Positions 22,202-30,341 of a stretch of DNA of 35,892 nt are shown piece after piece. Position 1 is the first letter of the stretch. Every line of letters starts with the position of its first letter. Source of the DNA: a virus; IMG/VR virus record IMGVR_UViG_3300050821_003256, positions 1 to 35,892 of that record; one strand, written 5' to 3'. The translations under genes and the position numbers were made by a program. Under the pieces are notes generated by a model. The model did no database searches. It was not told the origin of the DNA and saw only the letters and a program-made list of their open reading frames with translations.

Positions 22202-25200
22202 TCGTGTTGCTCCTCTCTGCTGCTATTTCCTGCGGGGCCGCCGGAAGTCCGCGCTTTGTCAGTTCCGCCGCCGCCGCCCGTGGAGGCATGTCCTTGATGT
22301 TGGCCGAAACGGACATCGGCTTTTGCGGTGCGGGCGGCACGTTGTTCTTCATCGCCGCGTCGTGTTCGAGCTTGTGCAGGCGCACATTCTGGTAGCCGTC
22401 GCGCTCTTCGGGCGTGCCGTTCTTGTACTTCCGGCCTTCGGCTGAATTGAGCCACCATGCGCAGCATGCCGACTCGGTGGCGCTGTCTTCGACTTGCGGG
22501 TCGATTTGCACGGAAGAGACCATGTCCGGCATCGCTTGAATCTGCTGGATTGCCTGATCGACGCCGGAAACAGCCGCCGGAGGAATCGCTTGCGGCGGAA
22601 CCGCTTTCGCCCCCGATACCACTTGGTCGATTTGCTGCTGCGCCTGAATCTTCTGCGGATTCGGAATCGGTGAAGACTTTAACAGGACTTCGAACTCACC
22701 AAGCTGCTTTTCCCACGAGTCGGCTTGCGGGATGATGAATTCTTCCATGCCGGCCGCGTCGTGCGCAATCTTCGCGTTCTGCGGAGACGAAAGCAGTTGC
22801 GCGAGATAAGGATTCGTGGCCGCTTCGGTGATGAGGCCCTGATACCGCGCCTGCCGCTGGTTCCACGATTCGGGAATGTCGTAACTCTCTTCGGGATAGC
22901 AGAGCACGTTCCCTTTCATGTCGGCGAGTTCGATTCGAACCGCTTCTCCCGGCTGCCCGGCCATGCGAATCGGTTCCTTGCGGCACTTCGCGGCAAGCTG
23001 CACGGCCTGCCGAAAGTAGTTGCACGTCGCCATCATAATCGCATGCCACGGAGTCGAGAGCCGCGCAAGCGCCTGATCCCTGGTCAAAGCCATTGCCACG
23101 CCCGAGGATGGATTGATCGTATCGACGTTCGATTGCGCCCCGAAAAGCGACGGAATGGCCCCGGAAAGAAGTTGTGGCAGGTCCGTCAACCACATCTGAA
23201 TCGCTTGCGGCATCGAAGCCTGGTGCGTCGGCGTCGGCTCGACGAATACCGATGTCTCAATCGGCTGCGTGAGGTTCGCTCCGGAACGCTTGACAAAGAT
23301 CGAATCCCCCGGCATTTGCGGCTGATCCTGTATCGCCTCCGGGTTGTACATGTCGAGATCGTAGATTCGATTCGGAATCGTTCGGATGAAGAAATCGTTC
23401 CAGAGATCGATCCAGTTGTTTACCCGCTTCTGCAAGGACAAGAGCTTCGAACACAGCGCCAGCCGGTTCATGCCTGAGCCGGGGAACGCTTGAACCGTCG
23501 TGCAGTGATCGTCCATGTTTTCGTTCCGGGCAAGCACCATCGCTTCCCCGGCCATGATCGCAAGACATCCGTTCGGGAAGTACTTAAACAGTTCGTCCCG
23601 AACGTCAGTGTCTTCGCACGACATGAAGTAACCGGGCCGCATCCACGTGCGCTGCACCGTGCAGTCCCGCACCATCGAATCGCCGGTTACGTAGGACGCT
23701 TCGAGCGCGAGGCAGGCATTGATCCGGGCAATGCGGTCGAGTTCGTTTTCTCCGGCGCCCGCCGAACCCGGTTTGATCTTGTCGGCGTATTCCGGGAACA
23801 TGCCCTTGACGAAGGCATAGTCGAATTCGCGGGAGACTTGCATCCACGGGAAGTCGGCTTGGCTCTGCGCGTTGATCGGGACTTTCGCTTCGAGCTTGCC
23901 GTACACTTCCGCTACTTCTTCGCCTCTCGGTTCCGATTCTTCCGTGGGCACTGCTCCGTGTTCGGCGGTGGTAGGGAAGACAGGCCGTATCGTAAATCCA
24001 CCGCCAGGAGCAGCAAAAATACCAGCAATTCCGCCAGGATCGACCAGATCAGTGGGTGGAACATATTCCTCTCCATGAATCGCCCGGAACGCCGAGGAAA
24101 TAACCGAATCGTGCGTCACAATCGCTGTGGGCTGCGCTGCGGTAGTCTGCAACTGATCAAGAATCGCTTCCTGTACCCGGCTGTCGAGATCGTTCTGCGA
24201 TTCGCCGCCTCCGGGCAGCGGTTCGTCCGGATTCTCGGAAGACTCTTCGAAGTCCTCTCCGACATCCTCAGAAGCTTGCCCTTCAAGGTCGCCAATATCA
24301 CGAGCCGCAAACCGATCATCCATCTCGACTGGAACGCCGGTAATCTGCGCAATCCGCTCGGCGCTTTCAACCGCCCTCGGCAGCGGCGAAGAGATGATCC
24401 GGCCAATGCTCTTGCCCTTGAGGTAGGAACCCGCATCCGAGGATTCCTGCTGGCCGTGCGGATCGAGTCCAACATCGCTTTGCCCGCGCGTGATGCCTTC
24501 TTCATTGCGCGGCGTCTCGCCGTGACGAACGAGATACAACAGCGCTTGCTCTTCGGCAGTTTCCGTTTCGGGATTGACCGGATTCAGTGGATCGAGGCTG
24601 CCGAATCTTTGCCGGTCGATGATGTGATCCGTGACAATGACCGAGCGCCCATCCGTGCGAAGGTAGTAGACCATCTGCTGCTGCAGCGCCAGAAGGTCAT
24701 TCGACCGGCCAAAGCACTTCGCATAGCGTGTGGCCGCTTCCTTCGCCGTTACGTCAATGTCGGATTCGGGATTCTTCGGCTCGAATCGAACACCGGGCAC
24801 ATCCCGCGTCAACGCGGCTGTGATGATCTCCCCATAGGTCGCGTAAATGTTCGTCTCATACCCGTAGAACTTGCCGCTCTTTTTCGAGGATGTCCGGTTG
24901 TAGTCCGTCGCAAAGGGCGGCAAAATCCAGCCGCCGCCGCGCCTCGGGAGCAAGTACTGGTACCCGCGATCAAATAGCCGCGCTTCCCAAGATTGTTCGA
25001 CTTCCCACCGACGCGCCGCTACGTCCTTGTTCCCAATCTCATCGACGAGGCGCTTGACTTCGTTCTTGGCCTTCTCGGAAAGATCGTCGAGGACGTTTTG
25101 CTGCGGCGAATACCAGAACGGCGAAAGATCGCCTGGCCGGAACGTGCGCGGCTTCGGCTTCTCGTCTGTGTCTGTTTTGACACTATCGGAGTCCGGATAG

Positions 25201-25250
25201 GGCTGCGGCTTCTGTGTGATGTCCTGGTTTCCGGTGTCGTCTTGGGCCAT
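22194..25250 (-). CDS. portal protein with inserted histidine-phosphatase domain, 1018 aa
   Basis: Portal homology is supported by position directly upstream of scaffold and capsid. Portal-type segments include SGKFYGYETNIYATYGEIITAA, RVNNWIDLWNDFFIRTIP, SIFVKRSGANL and RDQALARLSTPWHAIMMATC, with a long helical C-terminus. Inside it, residues about 237-425 form a complete histidine-phosphatase (PGAM-like) fold: LLYLVRHGETPRNEEG (Arg242, His243), SSPLPRAVESAE (Arg292), DDRFAARDIGDLEGQ (Glu323) and VTHDSVIS (His380). Portal sequence resumes at PRGEEVAEVYGKLEAKVPI. Without the insert the portal would be about 820 aa, a normal length. The enzyme would sit on the portal ring; its substrate is unknown. 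Frame and ends are intact, so this is not an assembly break. Confidence 0.85.
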   Translation of the reverse strand: MAQDDTGNQDITQKPQPYPDSDSVKTDTDEKPKPRTFRPGDLSPFWYSPQQNVLDDLSEKAKNEVKRLVDEIGNKDVAARRWEVEQSWEARLFDRGYQYLLPRRGGGWILPPFATDYNRTSSKKSGKFYGYETNIYATYGEIITAALTRDVPGVRFEPKNPESDIDVTAKEAATRYAKCFGRSNDLLALQQQMVYYLRTDGRSVIVTDHIIDRQRFGSLDPLNPVNPETETAEEQALLYLVRHGETPRNEEGITRGQSDVGLDPHGQQESSDAGSYLKGKSIGRIISSPLPRAVESAERIAQITGVPVEMDDRFAARDIGDLEGQASEDVGEDFEESSENPDEPLPGGGESQNDLDSRVQEAILDQLQTTAAQPTAIVTHDSVISSAFRAIHGEEYVPPTDLVDPGGIAGIFAAPGGGFTIRPVFPTTAEHGAVPTEESEPRGEEVAEVYGKLEAKVPINAQSQADFPWMQVSREFDYAFVKGMFPEYADKIKPGSAGAGENELDRIARINACLALEASYVTGDSMVRDCTVQRTWMRPGYFMSCEDTDVRDELFKYFPNGCLAIMAGEAMVLARNENMDDHCTTVQAFPGSGMNRLALCSKLLSLQKRVNNWIDLWNDFFIRTIPNRIYDLDMYNPEAIQDQPQMPGDSIFVKRSGANLTQPIETSVFVEPTPTHQASMPQAIQMWLTDLPQLLSGAIPSLFGAQSNVDTINPSSGVAMALTRDQALARLSTPWHAIMMATCNYFRQAVQLAAKCRKEPIRMAGQPGEAVRIELADMKGNVLCYPEESYDIPESWNQRQARYQGLITEAATNPYLAQLLSSPQNAKIAHDAAGMEEFIIPQADSWEKQLGEFEVLLKSSPIPNPQKIQAQQQIDQVVSGAKAVPPQAIPPAAVSGVDQAIQQIQAMPDMVSSVQIDPQVEDSATESACCAWWLNSAEGRKYKNGTPEERDGYQNVRLHKLEHDAAMKNNVPPAPQKPMSVSANIKDMPPRAAAAELTKRGLPAAPQEIAAERSNTNG
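23976..24542 (-). other. histidine-phosphatase domain inserted in the portal gene
   Basis: This segment codes for residues about 237-425 of the portal. His243 is encoded at 24522-24524 and His380 at 24111-24113, both checked on the bases. Codon use shifts here toward GGA and CCA triplets compared with flanking portal sequence, suggesting later acquisition. The domain is flanked by Glu/Pro-rich linkers (PVNPETETAEEQ and AVPTEESEPRGEE), a usual setting for a domain inserted in a surface loop. Confidence 0.85.
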
Positions 25251-25251
25251 G

Positions 25252-25341
25252 TTAGGCGATCTTCATTTCGTAATCCCGCCACATCCTCGAATAGTCGCTG
25301 GCCCTCAAGATGAATTCCGTGCCTTGCGCATCGAGGCCCAC
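25252..25341 (-). CDS. possible 29-aa peptide before the portal
   Basis: A GTG 1 nt after the upstream TAG opens GLDAQGTEFILRASDYSR, then MWRDYEMKIA, ending 1 nt before the portal ATG. It exactly fills the gap between two coupled genes. Similar LRASDxxxMxxDYE endings seem familiar from small phage proteins, but length and the lack of a ribosome site make this only a possibility. Confidence 0.35.
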   Translation of the reverse strand: MGLDAQGTEFILRASDYSRMWRDYEMKIA

Positions 25342-25342
25342 G

Positions 25343-25549
25343 CTACTGGAAGAACTTGCACCAGCCTCCGGGATTAACAATCGCTTTCCCGGAACGCTGG
25401 ATTCGAAGGCCGGACTTCTCTTGCTTCGCATCGGCAATGACGTGCGATTCATCGCACAGATGCGGCCAGGAATAATGCGTGCAGTCGTGACAATGATCCA
25501 TGCCCGAGGCGTGCGGTTCATATCCCGATTGAGACTCGTTGCTAGGCAC
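25343..25549 (-). CDS. small four-cysteine protein, Fe-S or zinc type, 68 aa
   Basis: Cys20-x2-Cys23, Cys32 and Cys64 (MDHCHDCTHYSWPHLC ... IVNPGGWCKFFQ) give four ligands, resembling the small Cys-rich, HiPIP-like proteins often encoded just before phage portals. The GTG at 25549 is chosen as the shortest start overlapping the previous gene; a TTG at 25576 is an alternative, and an ATG lies further in before Cys20. Whether it binds iron-sulphur or zinc cannot be read from sequence. Confidence 0.6.
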   Translation of the reverse strand: MPSNESQSGYEPHASGMDHCHDCTHYSWPHLCDESHVIADAKQEKSGLRIQRSGKAIVNPGGWCKFFQ

Positions 25550-25718
25550 GTTGCTGTTCGATTGCGCGGGCCACAAAGCCGCGCTTGCGTTTTGGCTTCT
25601 GGTTCTGCTTGTTCGCCGTGGCGTAAAATTCCCGCTTGCCCTTGTCGTCGCCGTAGCGGTCCTGCATGTCGCCCATGACCTGCTTGCCCTTGCCCTGGAA
25701 GTATGCGCTGATCGGCAT
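25542..25718 (-). CDS. small conserved-type phage protein before the portal, 58 aa
   Basis: The ATG overlaps the upstream TAA (TAATG). The product starts MPISAYFQGKGKQVMGDMQ and continues with DRYGDDKGKREFYATAN and a lysine-rich tail (QKPKRKRG). Small proteins with SYFxGxGxxVMxxM and xxFYATAN occur beside portal genes in many phages, so this is a real gene, although short. Function unknown; the basic tail could bind DNA. Confidence 0.7.
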   Translation of the reverse strand: MPISAYFQGKGKQVMGDMQDRYGDDKGKREFYATANKQNQKPKRKRGFVARAIEQQRA

Positions 25719-26128
25719 TAGATTGGCTCCTCCACTTCCCGGCTGTCCTCTTGCGCGACTCGCTCGTCTTCCTTCGGGCCTCGCGGCTGGCTGCGCGCGC
25801 GGGAATGCGTCTGCAACGCCGGCGGAGCTTCGATCCCGAGGAGTTCCCTGCCGAGGTCGTGCGCTCGATACGCTTCGGGATGCACCGACGTGTGCTTGAA
25901 TCCGTCCGCATGGATTGCGGTCAGGCGCGTTCTGCCGTTGCCGACCGATTCGCCTCGCTCGATGATGATTTTACTTGCGAGGCCATGCGCCCGAACCGCC
26001 TCCTCGTGCTGCGGTCCGCCGGGCGCGTCTTTCGTCTGGTCGTGGCCTTCTTCGGCCAGCGACTTGTCATAAGTGCGGCCCTGTAAGGGATGGGTGAAAT
26101 GCCTGCCGTCTTTCGCTATGTAGGCCAT
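25718..26128 (-). CDS. hypothetical His-rich protein, 136 aa
   Basis: MAYIAKDGRHFTHPLQGRTY, then a polar His/Gly/Glu-rich stretch and AHGLASKIIIERGESVGNGR, IHADGFKHTSVHPEAYRAHD, and a disordered acidic/basic C-terminus. The gene lies between the DUF7448 protein and the coupled small genes upstream of the portal, with AGAAAGA as a weak ribosome site. The fold appears to be a small beta hairpin repeated in the middle. No function assigned. Confidence 0.65.
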   Translation of the reverse strand: MAYIAKDGRHFTHPLQGRTYDKSLAEEGHDQTKDAPGGPQHEEAVRAHGLASKIIIERGESVGNGRTRLTAIHADGFKHTSVHPEAYRAHDLGRELLGIEAPPALQTHSRARSQPRGPKEDERVAQEDSREVEEPI

Positions 26129-26136
26129 GCGTCTTT

Positions 26137-26529
26137 CTACGTAATCCTCTCAAAGCTTGCTGATTCAGAATAATAGCCGTTAGATTTTCCGTACCAACGA
26201 ATAACAACAGTTCCCTTAACGGTTCCGATGCGATAAAACGTCCAAATGAACGAATCGTCATCGCCTCCCAAAGCCGGGCGGTTGTGGTCTTCTTCGCTTC
26301 CATTAGCTTCTGCACGCACTATTGGAGAACCAATCAAATCGTTCAAATTTCCGCAAATATCTTCGATGTAGCACTCGGCACAACAGTCTGCGTTATAGAG
26401 CATCGCGTATTCTTCGTTATCGGATACGGTGAAGCGAATAGCGTCGCTGTCGCCTATACCGGAGTCAACTTTTTCAACGCGGGTGAAAGTTTTTCCGATC
26501 ATACTTTCGAATGGAACATCTATCCCCAT
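26137..26529 (-). CDS. DUF7448-like protein, 130 aa
   Basis: The start overlaps the previous TAA (TAATG). The sequence has the DUF7448 pattern: MIGKTFTRVEKV, IRFTVSDNEEYAMLYNADCC, YIEDICGNLNDLIGSPI, FIWTFYRIGTVKGTVVIRWYG and SNGYYSESASF. This family is widespread in phages and some plasmids; its role is unknown. Bases here are visibly more AT-rich than in the flanking late genes, pointing to later acquisition. Confidence 0.85.
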   Translation of the reverse strand: MGIDVPFESMIGKTFTRVEKVDSGIGDSDAIRFTVSDNEEYAMLYNADCCAECYIEDICGNLNDLIGSPIVRAEANGSEEDHNRPALGGDDDSFIWTFYRIGTVKGTVVIRWYGKSNGYYSESASFERIT

Positions 26530-26771
26530 TACCGAACCCGCTCCCAATCGACTTGCTCGGCCTGCGCTTTCGTCAGGCCGTAAGCCCTGCCCAGCGTTTC
26601 ATCTTCCGCCGCTTGCCGATGCTGCACCTTCGTCTGCGCGACTCGCATGGCGTTCACGTCCAGCCGAAGATTCGCCATCTCAGCCTGCATCGCTGCGAGT
26701 TTGGAATCAACTGCCTTCATGCGTTCGACCGCTTCGTGAAACTCGGTGAGGAACGCTTTGAGACGCTTCAT
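26529..26771 (-). CDS. small coiled-coil protein after terminase, 80 aa
   Basis: The start at 26771 overlaps the terminase TGA (ATGA). MKRLKAFLTEFHEAVERM and KLAAMQAEMANLRLDVNAMRV are amphipathic helices with heptads, followed by GLTKAQAEQVDW. Likely a dimeric coiled-coil; it could modulate the terminase or portal. No family recognised. Confidence 0.7.
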   Translation of the reverse strand: MKRLKAFLTEFHEAVERMKAVDSKLAAMQAEMANLRLDVNAMRVAQTKVQHRQAAEDETLGRAYGLTKAQAEQVDWERVR

Positions 26772-28300
26772 CCCATCTCCCACGGCATCCGAACTTCCCG
26801 ATGCACGCGCACCATCGATCCGGACTTCGGCAAGTTCTTCGTCAAGTACTGCCAGCGCATCAGCTTGTCGGGAATCGTCTCGCCAATCTCGCGCACAATG
26901 TCTTCCTTCGGCCGGGTCATCGGACCGAGGACCGACAGCGTGCCGTGCTTCAGCGCATCGAACAGATCATCCTCGATGCCCGACGTTTTGGCAACGTCTT
27001 CGAGTTCCTTTTCGTCACGAGCGAGAAGCGGAATCGCTCGAATCAGTTCCGTGCAGTTCGAGGTGATGAACAAATCCCCGGTAGCGAATGAGTTCCGGAT
27101 AAGAGTTGCGCCGTCGATCCGCTCTTGGTGGCTCGCCGAGCCTGCCGCTTTCGTGCATTCCGGCAATCCGAGCGCCCTGAACGCCCGAGAGAGTTCTGCC
27201 GCAACCGTCTGATCCGGGCGCGGGCTTGACCTTCGAGCAAACAGTTCATGGCTGATGAACGTGTGCTGCATGCGCTTCAATTCATCCGGGCCATTTGGAT
27301 ATGCCGGGTAGCCGTTGAACCCTTCTTTCACTACTTTCGCCGCCGCGTCGATGTCCGTTTCGTTGAACGCCATTTCCCGATAACACACAACCGCGAGCTT
27401 CCGCGTGCCGTCCATCTGCCGAACAAGCGCCCGCGTGAACCACAGTACCACCGTGAAGTGCGCAATGCCCCAATCAATTCCCGACCAGCACGGCTGCCAC
27501 GGCTGCCACATGACTCGTGCCTGGTCGGTCCCGAGGTCGATCACATGCGCGTCGCGGCTGAAGGTCGAATAGTATGATCCTGACAGCGAGTTCAAATCGC
27601 CGTAGAGCATCCGTTGCCGAAGGCCGGGAGAGAGCAGGTTCAGGCGATTCAGGTAGTCCGGGTCTTTCTCCTTCAGGAATGGGTTATCGTCCGCCGTCGA
27701 GTGCCGGAACGCGTAATCCGCCGGATCGTAGTTCGGATTCTTGCCCATCTCGACAATCGGCTGCTTGTCGATGAACAGACTCTTGATCCAGCCGTAACCG
27801 ATGCCGTAAGGGTTTGTCGCAAGCGCCATCGTCGGCTTTGGGCCTTGCACCCGGTTGCGATTCGAACCTTGCAGGAAGTCCCACACCTTGAACGGGAACT
27901 CGCCGCCTTCATCGAGGCCGATGAAGCTGAAGCTCGAAGACAGATATTGGTTCAAGTCGCTTGTTTGCAAGTTTTCGCAGTGTCCAAAGAACAAGAGCGA
28001 TCCGTTCCAGAAGGTCGCAATGTGATCCGAGGCGTTGTACTTGTAAAGTTCCGCAGGAATCTCCGTTCGCAGGTCTTGAATGAGCCCCTTGGAAAGCTCC
28101 TTGAAGTCCTTGCGAAGCAGGAGAACGTGACAACCCGCGAACGGCACAATGTATTTCCAGACTCCTTCACCCAAGAGAAAAATCGACTTGCCCGATCCGC
28201 GCCCTCCGATGGCAGCTCGAAACCGCGCCGGATCGCTGTGCAGCTCTTCCTGCCATTTGGCTGTGGCGTAGAGAACTCGTCCATCGCCGTCTTTAATCAT
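26768..28300 (-). CDS. terminase large subunit
   Basis: Counting from the ATG at 28300, the Walker A is GGRGSGKS at 32-39, the Walker B with acidic pair is FSFIGLDE at 124-131 (followed by GG), and a coupling motif ALATNP lies at 159-164. The nuclease has Asp276 in GIDWG. This is the DNA-packaging motor's ATPase and nuclease. The start is uncertain: 28300 overlaps the small-subunit stop by 8 nt, as elsewhere in this genome, while an in-frame ATG at 28375 would overlap it by 83 nt. Confidence 0.93.
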   Translation of the reverse strand: MIKDGDGRVLYATAKWQEELHSDPARFRAAIGGRGSGKSIFLLGEGVWKYIVPFAGCHVLLLRKDFKELSKGLIQDLRTEIPAELYKYNASDHIATFWNGSLLFFGHCENLQTSDLNQYLSSSFSFIGLDEGGEFPFKVWDFLQGSNRNRVQGPKPTMALATNPYGIGYGWIKSLFIDKQPIVEMGKNPNYDPADYAFRHSTADDNPFLKEKDPDYLNRLNLLSPGLRQRMLYGDLNSLSGSYYSTFSRDAHVIDLGTDQARVMWQPWQPCWSGIDWGIAHFTVVLWFTRALVRQMDGTRKLAVVCYREMAFNETDIDAAAKVVKEGFNGYPAYPNGPDELKRMQHTFISHELFARRSSPRPDQTVAAELSRAFRALGLPECTKAAGSASHQERIDGATLIRNSFATGDLFITSNCTELIRAIPLLARDEKELEDVAKTSGIEDDLFDALKHGTLSVLGPMTRPKEDIVREIGETIPDKLMRWQYLTKNLPKSGSMVRVHREVRMPWEMG

Positions 28301-28550
28301 CCGCCACTTGATAGACGATTTTGAAGGGTTCTCCATTGGCGTTTGCATGCGTGTTCGGCTGTTCGGCTTTGCCATACGCTCGATCCGTGAGGTACTTCAG
28401 CGCGTCGAGAACGATTCGCTCATCTTTCGAGTCGAGCAGCTTGGCCCATATCCTCGATTGGTTCTTTTCCTTGAGGATTTCCATTGCAAACTGCTGCCCT
28501 CGCTGCCGGGCAGCGCGTTGCATGTCGGTCTGTGGCCGTGGATTCGGCAC
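28293..28550 (-). CDS. terminase small subunit, 85 aa
   Basis: The GTG start has GAGG 7 nt upstream and directly follows the TAA of the glycosyltransferase gene. A helical domain (GQQFAMEILKEKNQSRIWAK) with DALKYLTDRAYGK and a C-terminal EPFKIVYQV is the usual pattern of small terminases of this class. Shorter than most (85 aa), it lacks a clear separate N-terminal DNA-binding domain. It overlaps TerL. Confidence 0.75.
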   Translation of the reverse strand: MPNPRPQTDMQRAARQRGQQFAMEILKEKNQSRIWAKLLDSKDERIVLDALKYLTDRAYGKAEQPNTHANANGEPFKIVYQVADD

Positions 28551-29270
28551 TTACGTCCTCGCGCTCGCATAAATCGGTGAATCGACACAGATGATCCCGT
28601 CGCAGTGCCGGCCGCACGTGCAACGTGCCCAGCGCCCCGAACGGACTCGGTTGATGATCCCGAGACGGTATGGATCGCAATAGTCGAACTCGTCATGCTT
28701 TACCGCCCGCCAGATGTAGTGGTACATCACCCTCGGAATGTAGTGCTCGGTCTTCACGATTCCGAGATGCCGGAGTTTGGCCGCCCAGCGGTGATCCTCG
28801 CCGAAACCGCCGTCGAATTCCGCGCGCAGCGCCAGTTCCCGGCGCATCGGATTGACGTGGCTGATGTCCCGGAAGAACTTCATGCCCTCGCGCGACCAGT
28901 CCGGATGCCGAAGCGAGTGATCCGTCTCCCCGTATTCCTGATACCGAAGATGCTGGCACCAGCACTGCAACTGGTAGCCGATGTAATCGACGCCATCGAG
29001 AAGCGGCAGAATCGTGTCCACGAAGTCATGCGCCGGAAAGTCGTCGTCATCGAAGAACATCACGTACTCGGCCGTCGCCCGGCGTATCAGTGCGTTCCGG
29101 TTCTCGCCAAGGTCGAGTTTGTCGTTCCACATCCCGATCAGCAGTTCCACAGGCCGGCCGTTTGCATGATCCACCGGCCAGGGCGCAAGCTGCCGGTCAA
29201 ACTCCGACACGACCTGCTTCAGCATCTCATGCCGGCCGGGCTGCGTCAGAACCATTAGCTGCAGTTTCAT
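28551..29270 (-). CDS. GT-A type glycosyltransferase with Cys-rich C-terminus, 239 aa
   Basis: A GT2-like N-terminus (VELLIGMWNDKLDLGENRN, ATAEYVMFFDDDDFPAHDF, the DDDD at 74-77 supplying the metal site) and GGFGEDHRWAAKLR near the acceptor side are visible. The last 25 residues have ARCTCGRHCDGIICV, four cysteines that look like an added metal site. The start overlaps the methyltransferase stop (ATGA). The substrate is unknown. Confidence 0.85.
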   Translation of the reverse strand: MKLQLMVLTQPGRHEMLKQVVSEFDRQLAPWPVDHANGRPVELLIGMWNDKLDLGENRNALIRRATAEYVMFFDDDDFPAHDFVDTILPLLDGVDYIGYQLQCWCQHLRYQEYGETDHSLRHPDWSREGMKFFRDISHVNPMRRELALRAEFDGGFGEDHRWAAKLRHLGIVKTEHYIPRVMYHYIWRAVKHDEFDYCDPYRLGIINRVRSGRWARCTCGRHCDGIICVDSPIYASART

Positions 29271-29758
29271 CGAAGAATCAACATCCCCTGTTTCGGGCCA
29301 ATCTCTACATCCTCGATCACATACACGCCGCCCGGTGCGAGAAGCGGCAAAAACACTGTCGCGGTCAATGACTGATCGCCCGGTATGTGCGAACCGTCGT
29401 CCACAATCAAATCAAAGGCTCCACCGATCTTCGCGGCGACGGCGCGCAAACTCGCTTCATCGGACTGGTCGCACCAGAAGGATTTGAGCCGGCCGTCGTT
29501 GATGAGCGTGTCCTGCCGGATGTCGAGGCCGTACACTTCCGCCTCCGGGAAGCATTCCGCCCACATTCGGAGGCTCGCGCCCGCTTTCTGCTCGTTGTGG
29601 AACAGGTGATCGTACCCAATCCCGATCTCAAGAATGCGTCGAATGTCCTTCCCGGCAAGGATGGCTTCATAGGTCGGAATGTAGTCATGCGAAAGCGGGT
29701 TCTCCGGATCGCGCACCTTGTCGGTTCTATACTTGCGCGCGAGTTCGGCAAGATTCAT
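29267..29758 (-). CDS. class I SAM-dependent methyltransferase (macrocin/demethylmacrocin O-MT-like), 163 aa
   Basis: From the ATG at 29758 the protein has NLAELARKYRTDK, a SAM-binding ILEIGIGYD (43-50), VYGLDIRQD (76-83) and FDLIVDDGSH (116-124), with a later GGVYVIED. This is the fold of O-methyltransferases of sugar and antibiotic pathways. Its start lies inside the FkbM gene (32-nt overlap). It probably methylates a glycan or nucleotide-sugar made by the neighbouring glycosyltransferases. Confidence 0.8.
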   Translation of the reverse strand: MNLAELARKYRTDKVRDPENPLSHDYIPTYEAILAGKDIRRILEIGIGYDHLFHNEQKAGASLRMWAECFPEAEVYGLDIRQDTLINDGRLKSFWCDQSDEASLRAVAAKIGGAFDLIVDDGSHIPGDQSLTATVFLPLLAPGGVYVIEDVEIGPKQGMLILR

Positions 29759-30341
29759 GGACGAGCACCAGGTTCTCGTTCGATTTGTAGGCCGAGTCGA
29801 AGCCCGCGCCCTTTGCCAGTAGTGCCAACTCCTCGTCTCGGAAGTCGTATTCCACAATGAAGACTTTCGGCTTCGGAATCGACAATGTAAACCAGTGCGC
29901 GAATATCTCGCTGCTCGTTCCTTCGGTGTCGATGCTCACAAGATCGAGACTCCGGAGGGACGGAAGATTCAACAGGTCGGGAATCGTGACCTGCGCGACG
30001 TAGTACGGTTCCTGAAACGCCGCCGCGCTTTCCCATACTTCCCGATGCTTCTCCGAAGTCGTCGATACCGCATCAGGACTCTCCCAGAACTTGACGAGGC
30101 CGCGAACGCAGCCCACCGCCGCATGCACGAGCTGAATCCGGGGATTGTCCGCATATCGACGGCGCAAGGCCGTGAATGCGTTCATGCTCGGCTCGACCAG
30201 CACCCCCGACCAGCCGCGATCCGCAAGCGCCGCCGTATTCGAGAAGGTCTTGCCGTCGAACGCGCCAATGTCGAGAAAGACGCCCGGCCCGTCGCCGACC
30301 GCTTCGAGGATGTACTGCTCTTCGTCATTCTGCGAATACAT
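29727..30341 (-). CDS. FkbM-family methyltransferase, 204 aa
   Basis: The N-terminus reads MYSQNDEEQYILEAVGDGPG then VFLDIGAFDGKTFSNT (SAM motif), GWSGVLVEPSM and SLDLVSIDTEG, all FkbM-type signatures. The ATG at 30341 is preferred; GGAGG lies 13 nt upstream, and a TTG at 30371 is a less likely longer start. FkbM enzymes O-methylate sugars. The genes are coupled tightly, implying one pathway. Confidence 0.85.
   Translation of the reverse strand: MYSQNDEEQYILEAVGDGPGVFLDIGAFDGKTFSNTAALADRGWSGVLVEPSMNAFTALRRRYADNPRIQLVHAAVGCVRGLVKFWESPDAVSTTSEKHREVWESAAAFQEPYYVAQVTIPDLLNLPSLRSLDLVSIDTEGTSSEIFAHWFTLSIPKPKVFIVEYDFRDEELALLAKGAGFDSAYKSNENLVLVHESCRTRAQV

Noticed and set aside
23490-24977. Long 495-codon open frame on the plus strand opposite the portal gene
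   Set aside because: It is a shadow caused by the strong codon bias of the portal; no ribosome site or recognisable domain, and it would be antisense to a coupled late gene.
25252-25911. 219-codon minus frame covering several small genes before the portal
   Set aside because: Two or three well-supported smaller frames with coupled starts occupy the same bases; its sequence is arginine-rich shadow. Only its last 29 codons might be a gene.
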